Positions 32,616 through 42,800 of a DNA stretch of 64,000 nucleotides are shown here, piece after piece (position 1 is the stretch's first letter; each line of letters starts with the position of its first letter). Both the position numbers and the translations under genes were made by a program. Location: assembly GCA_050084515.1 (NCBI GenBank), contig CM114272.1, forward strand, positions 53,072,001 to 53,136,000. The letters are read 5' to 3'. The notes beneath the pieces were generated by a model, which was not told the origin of the DNA, searched no databases, and saw nothing but the letters and a program-made list of their open reading frames with translations. The DNA is from Blasia pusilla. Its lineage: Eukaryota; Marchantiophyta; Marchantiopsida; Blasiales.

Positions 32616-33462
32616 ATTTTCAGGAAAGACGAAGATATTTTTGAACCGAAAATGCTGGGATTTCAAAGATGGTTGAGGTCGGGCCGAAGCGAAATAGTTG
32701 CTTGGTCGGGTGGTGTGAAGGAAAGAAAGAAAGAGGCGGGGGCGGGGGAGGGGCGCCAAGGAGAGGAAAGGGAAGCGCGGAGGAATTGAACGTCAGAAGG
32801 GTGTGAGTTCCGGAGACAGGTTGACGTGACAGACAGAACAGGCTGGCAAATATTCTCTATCGTCCGCAAGTGTGCAACTGGGGAAGGCTGCTGCGTTCGA
32901 GGCTTCAAGCGACGAGACGGGGGGGGCTCACCGTGCACTACTCTAAAAGTCTGAACCGGAAGTCAGCAGCATTTCCTCCCAAGGCCCGTCAGGTCAGGCC
33001 GTCCGGGACGCTGCTATCTGCTTTCTTTGCTTTGCGCTTCCTTCGTTCTCCTCTCGCCTGTCCCCTCCTGTTGTGTGAGGGCCTGCCTCTCTGTCCATGT
33101 GCAGATTGTGCTCCTCTCGAGCATCCATTAATGGAAGCCGTCTGTGATGCGCACTTCATTCTCTCGCTTCGCTTCTTGATCAACGAGTTCTCTCCACGGT
33201 CATCCTCTGCCCTCCTCTGCCCTGTCCTGTTCTGTGCTCTGCAAAGCCACGCATGGCCATTCCTCTACTCGTTTGTGAACCGCGTGGAGCGTTGCCATGG
33301 AGATCTACGGTGACAGAGTGCCGCAACTGCGAGGCATTCCGCGTCTCACCACTGGACGGTCGCCAGTAATTACACCTCTCTGGAGGCTAACCAAGATAGA
33401 CTCCCGTTTCCTGTGTGATGCGCGTGCGCGCGCGAAATCGAAATGAAGAAGGAAAATGTAGG

Positions 33463-33487
33463 GAGAGAGAGAGAGAGAGAGAGAGAG
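33463..33487. repeat. (GA)n microsatellite
   Basis: Uninterrupted GA repeat, preceded by a CGCGTGCGCGCG run at about 33,421-33,432. Confidence 0.97.
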
Positions 33488-34474
33488 GAGTGAGTCATCG
33501 TACGCACATGCGTCTGGTTAGCAGAGGTCCCATGGATTTCACTTGAAGCAACAAAGAGCACATCGAATATTTGGATGCTTTACCAATACCGAATAAAAAA
33601 TTCTCTCGCGCTGAAGCTGCCTCCCGGAGTTTGCAACTTCAGCGGGGAATACGGAGAGAGTGCTTATTGTGACGTGACCGCGAAAAGGTCTCCACTGTAC
33701 TTACGAGAAAGGATTGGAGACCACAATAAGGTTTCCATTCCAGTTTTCTACGTACCTGGCTCGAGGACTGAGAACATTCCACGCACGGCGGAAACTAAAA
33801 GATGCCGAGATATATGAATATCCATTTTCCAATCCCTTCGAGTGGTGAGTGCTTACACAATCCTTGCGTTGCAGAGACTAGCCTAGCCTCGCCTTACCAC
33901 TAACTAACTACACCGACTCAATTGAAGAGGTAAGTCTCTCGCATACTTCATGGTGCTCTCCGTTTGAGGAAAAAGCCTTTTTAATTCGAATTCTCGTCGT
34001 TTGAGAAAAAATCCTTCAAATTCCACCGCGCCGCTGTCTTGAAGTACTGATTCCGGTGTCACTGCCAAATGAGCATCCATGATTTTTTAATTTTTTTTTC
34101 TGTGTACTGCATCACGCGCTCTGCTCTCATCTCAAGATCGAGAATCCCACCAATTCCGTCTGTCCGCTCTTCATTTCTTCCTTTTCACTCAATCATACGC
34201 ATTTCACTGTTCCAGCTCTGGCATACAGATCTCCTCTCCTTTGACTATTCGAGGGCAGAGCATTAAGGACATTTTTCTCTTCACGAGCTTCGTATGCGTT
34301 GGCTTGCAAGTCGCCCGCTAACTCCGTCAAAAGAGGTCCACTCTGGAGAAAGAGGTACTATAGTGGGAAGAAGCCATTCTCGAGGTAGTTTGAGTGAATC
34401 GGAATCCTCGCGACGTTTTGTATTTTAGAAGCCGGTTAAAGTCTCGAGACTATGGAGCTTTGCTGAGGGTTCCT

Positions 34475-34695
34475 TATTCTGCGTATTGGAAACATCGAGT
34501 CCAAGAGAGGGAGACCTGAAATGCAATGATCTCCATTTTGCAGTCGAAGTCGACCAATCGAATCCAAGTCCTGTCGCATCGCATGTATTCTGCGGATCGG
34601 AAGCATCGAGTCCCTACGAAGGAAACATCAAGTGCTGTTACACCGATTTCGCTGTCGAAACCAAATCCCATCAACGGCAAACGAGCATCGCCATG
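34475..34695. repeat. 111-bp tandem duplication
   Basis: TATTCTGCGTATTGGAAACATC... at 34,475 is repeated as TATTCTGCGGATCGGAAGCATC... at 34,586, followed in both by CGAGTCC, GAAGG/GAGGG and TGCAGTCGAA/CTGTCGAAA blocks. The period of 111 is a multiple of three and both units stay open in one plus-strand frame (34,486-34,887). I still judge the frame to be incidental because nothing else in it is recognisable. Confidence 0.8.
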
Positions 34696-35299
34696 AACGC
34701 CCCTCTTCGCTCTAACACATTATCGGAAGCCTTGCGGGTTTCGATTGCAAACCTTTGGGAGATGGAGCCCGCTGTCAACTCTCAGACATATATCGTTTTA
34801 ACTTACATCCATGTTGTTTGGATCGGAGGGAGATGTGGAGTTCCCTTGGCGTGGACTCTTTCGTATGTCGACACTCAGAAGTACTGATTGTGGTGACGCT
34901 TTTGCGCATCACTGCCCCTATGCGTTCACCCACAGCTCCTGGACCTCTAATCAAATCCATCCAATAATTGGTGCCGTTCCCAACTGCGTCTGTGGGCCCT
35001 TTCCTTCTTTTTCGTTGCATAATGGTCTAGTTGAGCTCATTACGCTGCTGCTACTCTACACGACCTCCCGTCCAGACTTCCTTCATCCTCCTCTTCTTTC
35101 CTTTTCCCCTCGCAGATTTGATAGCATTGACCAGGCATGGAAGTGGTGTCCGGTTGGTATAGAAGATTCCGGTTGTGGAATTTCAGACCATATTTTTTTC
35201 GTGAATGGTAGGGATGAGGCGTCGAGAGTGAAGCTGGGACAAGAGAGGACCTGCACCAAAGCATAGAGTGATCAGTTAATTAAAGGAAAAAGCGATTCC

Positions 35300-35880
35300 A
35301 TCGAAGGGTGGGGAAGTTATGGTACTGATTCTGGAGTTGGTTTCACGAGTCTGGGAAAAGGGAGTGATGGAAAGTGGTCCACATTTTCAATCACTTCGCA
35401 CTCGATGACGCGAGTTTCAAAAAGTCGTTTTCATAAAACAGGGATAAAGGAGTTGTTTTCAGAAGTCTGCGAAAGGGACTCGCAGACAATGATCTACACT
35501 ATCAAGTACCACCTGGCACTCGAAGGTGCATCTTTAAGGAGTTGATCGCAAAAAGACTGCAAAAGGGATTAACGAATGAAAAAACCACATTTCGATCACT
35601 GTGTACTCGATGGTACTTACTTGAGAAATTGGTTTGGGAAAACTGGGAAAGGAATCGGCTACACAATACTGGACAAGGAGTGAGTTTTTCAACAAAACTC
35701 GGGTAGGGGAGTCAGTGACAATGGTCTACATCATTCATCACTTCCTACCAACATATTTCGTTTTAAAAGAGTTGGTTTCGTAAATTCGGAAGAGGAGTGG
35801 GTTACATGAACAACGCAATGATCAGGGAGTCAGTGTCATTCATTGACAGTGTTCGATGTCTTCAATCACTTCCGATTCGA
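35300..35880. repeat. Degenerate minisatellite (~95-115 bp units)
   Basis: A repeated module of GGAGTTGGTTTC..GAA..CTG.GAAAAGGGA followed by ..ATGGTCTACAT..TCAATCACTTC..ACTCGATGG appears near 35,330, 35,446, 35,539, 35,629, 35,685 and 35,768. Copies are diverged and of unequal length. The CTCGATGG/ACTTCC words resemble the 34.5-kb region loosely. Confidence 0.7.
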
Positions 35881-36697
35881 CGCTCCATCTTGAGGCCGCA
35901 ATAGAATTGAACATGTCTGAACGAGGGCGTCGCCATAATCACGACTCCGGAGCTGTTAGGTTTGGTGAGATGCTACTTTCTTGGTCCAGATAAAGTGGGA
36001 GCTTTCTCGCGTCGGATCTGATAATCCAACTTCAACATCTGCAGACGAAGGCGGGCATTCCTCGGGAACCGTCCCATGCCGGCGACGACACAGCTTGCCC
36101 GATGTGACGCAACACTCGGCACATCGCGCCACTCACCGCTCATGTCGGCAGCCGCCGCCCGGGCATGAATGAGGCGAGTTGAGTACACAGTTGGACACGG
36201 GCTGAAAAGCAGGAGACTCTTAACCACCTGATTCGAGAAGACCATGACGACCAATTCGGTCCGGGGGAAATCGTGTAGATTATTATAGAGATGTGGCTGT
36301 AAAGTAGTACGGGCGGGGATTTGTATTGGATCAGAATCTCTGGTCCGCGTTTTCTTCTCCATCATACGTCCGCCATGGTATAAAACACTTTGGGTGGAGA
36401 AGAGAACACTTCGTCGGCTTTTGGAGCACCGCACTGGCTGACGATAGGGACTCCGCTAGTCTTGAACTCTCGAATCTGAGACCTTTTAAGTCCATTATCG
36501 TTCACCCGTGATGATGGCGTGCACCCGTTAGATGCAGTACAAGACCATGGGGGATGAATACTGAAGAAGAGTGATGCAAACTATAGATCAATATACGAAA
36601 TCCTCAAATTCTTTCTTGATGGGATTTCATCACTGCTTTGAAGTCCTGATCTTGACACTTGAGTTCATCTCAGAGGATGGGCAGTGAACTGTTTGCC

Positions 36698-36875
36698 CCT
36701 CCAGTTCCTTGGAACTTGCCTAGTGGTCATGGCTGCAACTGACACGGAACAAAGCTCATATAACGTATCGGAGGATAGATAGACTAGACTGTCTAAACCT
36801 CCATTTCGTTGGAACTTGCCTGGTGATCATGGCTGCAACCGACATGGAACAAAGCTCATACACCATAACGGTGAG
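36698..36875. repeat. 100-bp direct duplication
   Basis: CCTCCAGTTCCTTGGAACTTGC at 36,698 recurs as CCTCCATTTCGTTGGAACTTGC at 36,798. Both continue with GGTCATGGCTGCAAC / GATCATGGCTGCAAC, then GACA.GGAACAAAGCTCATA. Confidence 0.93.
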
Positions 36876-37406
36876 TACGTTCGTGGCCTTCCTGGAAGTT
36901 CTCTCCATCTTTTCGAGCACTCTTTTGAATCCTCTCTTGCATGTTGATCATGATTTGAACTTCACAGGCCTCATCAGACACTTTATTGATTGAAAAGGTC
37001 CCCGATGCACACACCGAAACTCGTCAAAATCTCAAATATCCAGCAATGTGCGGATTTAGAACTTCAATAATAAATCATAATTGGTGATCGAGAGAGATCC
37101 TATGACGGGCGCCGAAACGCACTCCTAGTGACAACTGCAGGACCAACTGCGAAGTCAGAAGAGTGCCCGGGCATCACTGCAATAAAGCAGGAACTATTCG
37201 GTTAAAGATCCAGGAACTACAATGGCGTTCTGTGACGGGAGATACCAGAAGATCCCACCTTTGAATCGGTGAGCGTTTCCAAGTGCAGTTCGGCTGGGTT
37301 GCAATCACGTCCGCTATGGTGATCCTGCTGCTGATGGTGTACGAAGGTTATCCACACACTTGAAGATACGATCCTTTGACTGGCCGACTGTCTCAATGTA
37401 GATAAA

Positions 37407-39848
37407 TTAGAGTTTCATATGGTCAGAGGGATTGACTGGTTTGTTATTTTGATTCCGGATCTCCCAATGCAAGTGCGGGCCAGTGGCGCTTCCTGTCTCC
37501 CCTACCGTCGCTATACACTCTCCACGTCTCACCAGCCGGCCCTCCCATGTGAAGATTTCGCTGTTGTGGGCATAGAGCGTCCTCCATCCGTCTCGATGCG
37601 TTATCTGTTCCACAATGTCCCCGCGAGTTAGGCTACTCCACCGGATACATCCAGTGATCAGGGACGCACAGCCTTGTCATGGCGAGGCGAACTCGGAGCG
37701 ATAGAAAATCGAAACCATATGAAACAGGGAAGGCTTCTCTGTGATTGACAAGGAGACCGAGCTACAGGTGGATCTCCATGGTCCACCCTGTAGTCCTATG
37801 AGGGGAGAATCCACCCCAGTGAGCAAAGGACTCTTACCTACTTACTCTTATCCTTTGGGCTCACTTCAAGTATTCACAGAAAGTCGACGGGAGCAGCGAA
37901 CATTCACGAGAAGTATGTTGGAAAGGAACCAACAAAACTCCACAAGCCATTCACCCGACTCGATTTCAAAGGACAATGAGGATTTAGGGTTCGTTCCAGA
38001 TAACGGTAAGGAAAAACGCCCAGACTCACAATTAACCTACACACTGTATATGCATATGCACAAACACCACGCAATGCACTCACAGAAGACCCATTGAAAG
38101 GAAAAGAGCAGACATGCCTCGACAAGGTAGCCATAACCGCTGGGCTCATAGCCAACGTATGTGACCTCTCCTGAATCAGATGCCAAGACTGGTTCTCCGA
38201 TAGGGGCAGCTAAGTCTACGCCGTTGTGCTGTCGACCCCACCTCGGCCCAAACCCGGAACTGACTTGCCACACTTGATCGACTGGTCGTATGAATCCTGA
38301 CCAGCCTTCTACAGCATTTTCCGCTAGCTCTTCAGCTAATGCGAGAGTTGATTTCGAAGGCTCCTTGATCCAGGCAGGACGCTCCTTTCCTGAATTCGAG
38401 ACCCCGAGATCTCTTCCATCCAGAAATGCATCGAAACTTCGTTCCCTGCTCCAGTTTTCGGATTGCAGCTCATCACTTAGAGAATGGGGCCATGAGGACG
38501 GCGCAGAGATGTTCAATTGAGCCAATGCTGTAGTGGTTGCAGACGCTAGCAAAGGTCCGCAGTCCGATTTCGTAGATCTACTGGCTCCCAATGTTTTCTC
38601 CCGCATGGACTGTGTGAGGGAAGGGAGAGAGTCTAGTGGGTTTGGAAGTGAGAAAAATTTGGAGTATCTTTTAAAATAATCTCCAATAAATTCATAGTGT
38701 GTTCGAAAAAAATGAACCTTGCTCAATTCCTGTACAAGAGATCCGAGTGCAGTTGACACTCTCGGTTTCCGGGCACTCGAAACCTGCGCGTTGTTCACCT
38801 GCACCTTTCTCCTTCTAAATACATCAGTGCTTCGGGTTTGAATCTCCCTACATTGTCCGGAGACCTGAAAACAACACGGATGCAGATATTTCATCAATCA
38901 GATGGGCGTGGGTTGGATGGGCGGATGATGAAGAGCTCCTTTTCCAGTCAGCACCACCGGGCCCGATCTAAACAATCTACAAGTTCGTGCGTGGAACTAA
39001 GGACTTGTCACTTCACTTATATTTCTTTGAATGTGGGGATTCCATTCCAAAACCCCGTCTAATCCACGAGGCCTGATAATATCCATCGACGAAACGATCC
39101 TCTGACGCATCATGCGCATCGTCACCTCTTCACCTTATGGTGAACATAGTCTTACGAACGAAACATCAAACACTGCAGTAGATTGACCAAGGTACCACCT
39201 TAGCATATTTTGGAGATGAACCAGAAGGGCCAGAAGCATACTCACCTTGGCGTATCTTGGAGATAAACCAGACTCGACTCGACTGAAGGAATTGGAAGAG
39301 CAAAAAAAAAAGGCCAACCCTCAAAGATCCATCCGAACATTAGGGTTCATTGCTCAGCGATTCCAACGAGACCTATTATTACCAAATCCTCACGGAGTCC
39401 ATCTCTCCACAGACTGAAACTAAGAGAGCCATCCTACAAGACTTCAAACACCGGGGGAATACAAAACGGAACGCATCAACAAATCTCCATACACTCCAGA
39501 AAAGCGCTCCGAAAATCCAAGCAGCAGAAATGAGCAGATCTACTCACCATTGGCGAATCGTGCAGCGACACCATACATTCCCAGCACTGCTTCATGGCAG
39601 GAGATTCGTCCATCGCGCCCCAACTTCTGCCCCCGATGAACGAAGGCCCCAAATCATATTCACCTCACATTCCGCAATCCTGTCCTCCTCACGCAAACCT
39701 CCGCAATTCCATCGCCTTTCGCCTCAAATATCACCACCACAACCACCAAGAATCGCGCTTTACTCGGAAGCGAATGAAACGAGGAAATGCAGAAAGAAGA
39801 ACTCTGTGGCCACCCACACAGGAAAGAGCTCGAAGTGCCAACTTCCAA
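37407..39848 (-). CDS. M23-family (LytM-type) metallopeptidase, spliced; 5' end unresolved
   Basis: Exons in transcription order: 39,848?-39,664, 39,282-39,246 (37 bp), 38,864-38,118, 37,604-37,407 (stop), all joining in phase. M23 enzymes are zinc endopeptidases that cut peptidoglycan cross-links. The catalytic domain is complete: SSGFGPRWGRQHNGVDLAAP gives ligands H and D (HNGVD), then VTYVGYEPSGYGYLVE, then, across the last intron, ITHRDGWRTLYAH, and GPHLHWEI (H-x-H). The ending NKPVNPSDHMKL is typical. The splice after GYGYLVE uses GC (GAG|GCATGT) and acceptor AACAG|ATAACG, and it restores family spacing exactly. Upstream lie about 180 residues of unknown, serine-rich sequence. The first exon has no ATG; an alternative first exon with an ATG at 39,595 and donor at 39,547 would join 38,864 in phase. 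Plastid targeting is inferred only. Because the gene is spliced, bacterial contamination is unlikely. Confidence 0.82.
37763..37799. other. Hairpin inside the last M23 intron
   Basis: CTACAGGTGGA pairs with TCCACCCTGTAG (one bulged base) around a short loop (TCTCCATGG). It lies within intron 37,605-38,117. Significance is unknown. Confidence 0.6.
39195..39225 (-). repeat. Duplicate of the M23 micro-exon and its splice junction
   Basis: The 31 bases match 39,242-39,272 at 26 positions, and all five differences are transitions. The copy keeps a reading TCTGGTTCATCTCC...GCTAAG|GTGG, parallel to TCTGGTTTATCTCC...GCCAAG|GTGAGT in the used exon. It lies within the next intron. It could be a spare or alternative exon, or a dying one. 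Confidence 0.75.
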
Positions 39849-39899
39849 AGGAGGGCGTGGCGGGCAAATGACACGCTGTCACTCGTATGGGGATTTCAT

Positions 39900-42800
39900 T
39901 GGGTGTACTGGAGCGGCTTCTGAAAACTCGGCACGTGTCTCGGATTCATTGGCGCGATTTGAATGCGGCCGGCGGCAGCTCTCTTTGGATGCAACGTTAC
40001 TGAGAGTTTGAATTTTGGCGACGACTTCAAGTCAGGCCACTACATCGTTGCCATCTGGCACGAGGGGGAAAAATATGCTGCTTTTCTCAGCTCGGAGGGG
40101 ACACGTCCCACTCACTGGCCAAGTCGGCCCATTTCATGTCATGCAATGCATCATTTATTTATTATCGCCACGTTCATAAGACTTCTTTTCCAAAAGTTTT
40201 TTGAAAGTTTTTTTTTTCCCCAAAAAGTGTGCGGCCTAGGAAAGCCTTGAATTGGTTGGAACTAATAAGTAGAGAAAAATGAAATTAGAAAATGAAGGCT
40301 TAGTAAGTATGTCATGACACACATGTACTCAGGGTTGAGCGAGACTAGTGCTTACCCGTGATGAGTGTAGCAAACGGGTCACGCCTGAAAGTGGAGACGA
40401 TAGTCGAGAGTGTCGGAGATGGGACACGCCTGATGCATGCTAAAGTTGTGAATGCACGAGTGTGAAAACGAACTACATATAGAAAGGGTTGAAGGCAGAA
40501 TAGTATAGTTCCAGCTTATGAAACTTGGAAGTCCAAAGTTAGGTGAATATTCGTAGTGTGGATGCATGCAGCATATGAGTTGCTTGGTTCATATTTGCAT
40601 CAGCATAAAGTGTTGCTAGAGTTATTGAATCAATGATGTAATACATATGTGAAAGTTCTGGGCATGAATTGAAGCAAAGTGAATTTGAGTTGTTGGTATT
40701 ATGATGCCTTGGTATCATCGAAGTGTGTGGGGTGGATTCATGTTGGCAAAGCAGCCAATTTGATCGTTGTAGTAACGATGAAAATTATTCTTTTGGTGAA
40801 TGCAAAGCTAAGATGACTTAGAATACAGCTGAACGGCAGAATAGCCTTGATGAATAAGTTTAAGTTGGAAGAGTCAAGTTTGATGGAAAACATAAGAAGA
40901 AAGGCAATAGAGCAATAATTCACATTACAAGGAGATAGAAATGAATATGATAGAAGTATTATAAAGGCACCTAGAATAAAATCTTGTAGTAGAGAGGCTC
41001 AACCTCAATAGGCATATGGCACGAGTGATAGTATCCAGATCACATACTGGAATCCGCTCAACTGATCTGCTGAGAACTACAATTGAAGAGTATTGTCAAT
41101 GACTGAAACTTGCTCCTTCAGTCTTTCATCTTGACTAATGTAAGTAGCTACACTAGCCACAAACTTGTGGTACTTTGTTAAGGTTGTAAGAAATTTTCTA
41201 TTTGCCTTAGCCAGAGAAAAAGTATTCCTTTTAAGTATCAGCCCTTGCTGAATGGATCAACTGAATAACATCTACAAGTCTAGCATTGAGAACAAGTGAC
41301 TTATTTTATGGTGTTCTAAGTGCTAGTGAAATTGACTTGTACACTTGGAAAGGTACTATATCAATCTCTTGTGTTATGTTGGCTAAACGCAGATTTTGAA
41401 TCAGAGTAGTGTCCGTGTTGATGTTGCATGCCTGAGGTGCTACCAATAATTGCCTTACATCAAAGCTTCCTCTCCATGCCATTGCTTCGACTCTAATGTG
41501 AGTGCCCTTCAACATACTCAGTAGAAGTAAAATTGTTATCCAGCTGATTAGAGAAAAACTGAAGGAAAGCTAGAGTAGAGAAAGCAGAAGCATGGAAGCA
41601 AAGTATCAATAGACAAAACAATAAGGAGTAGAAGAATCTCATAGAACAAAGCGAGCAAAAGAGTTGAAGATAAGGGAGAATGAAATATAAAAATACGTAT
41701 TAAACAAGAATGAATGTACTCCATTGTAAGAAAATTCTTCCAAATTGCATTCAGAAAAAATATCAGAAATATCCATCGCATTGATGACTAGAGGGAAATG
41801 ATATCAGAAATGGTAGTGAGGTCGCACAAACCTTTGGTGGTAGAGGGCCACCTAGTTTTGACCCGACACTAGAGTTCTTCCGAGAGTTTGGGAGGAACTA
41901 CTGAGATTATGCAATGCCTCAAGATAGGGGGAGCCTCTAAGTATAGGCAATAGACATATTGAAATATGTTTTGGAGTTAGAGTTTAACTACCCAAATTAT
42001 GAAATATAGAGCAACATTTGTAAAGAAGAAGGAGAGAACATGTGTTTTACTATGCATCTATGAGATTTTTTTTCATAGGTCTTCCCCATGTGTAACTAAC
42101 AAATATCTCTTTGCCTATCTCTATGGTTTTCATAGCGATAATGGAAATTTGGAAAGCTTCATCCCATTTCTATCCAAATCGCTTGTGCATGTCATCCCTC
42201 CATGTACTCCCACAAGGTGTTTCCCTCAAGACTGTGACCGAATGAGTGAATGGACCCAGTTGTGTTATGCCATCATATAAGATCACCATCAATGTGTTTT
42301 GAGGATAAGATTTTCTCACAACAATAGTGAGTGGGGATAAAAGATACTCATAGAAAGATGAAGTTGTATTCACCAAGTTCCTCCATGAATTTTGGGAGTT
42401 TATGGCGCCAATATACAGGAATAAGACAAGGTAGTCATTGGTTACATCCCTCATATGAATCAACAACCATCCTATATAGCACGAACATCCCAAAACCCGT
42501 CCCGAGGCCTAAAGTTGAATCTTTCACTATGTATCCCCTACCCTAAACTCACCAATGGGGATGATATAAGGATATTCCCATAGGATCCCATTGCACTCCA
42601 AGTAGTACCTTACTAAACGACCTGGCAACTCCATTGGGCCATGTGTGCCGGACGGGGTGTGCACATCCCCCTTACACGCTCAAACTCAAGATCATGTCCG
42701 ATCGCTACGAGGTTTAAGGCCTTGTAGGTCGACATAAGATGTTTGAATGCTCAATATCCTGGATCTTGGGGGAAGGTGGTGGTGTTGGAGGCATGGATTT

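Noticed and set aside
32870-33313. 147-residue plus-strand frame rich in leucine, cysteine and proline
   Set aside because: The pattern is typical of translated CT-rich DNA; no signal, domain or splice context.
35973-36434. 153-residue minus-strand frame
   Set aside because: No family resemblance; it lies among minisatellites and overlaps other frames.
37407-38900. Bacterial contamination as explanation for the M23 peptidase
   Set aside because: The catalytic domain is split by an intron with consensus-like borders, and further phased exons lie upstream. It is embedded in plant-type DNA.
41830-42060. Possible Gag fragment (GGRGPPSFDPTLEFF)
   Set aside because: Only one short segment resembles Gag, followed by stops. 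No neighbouring protease or RT.
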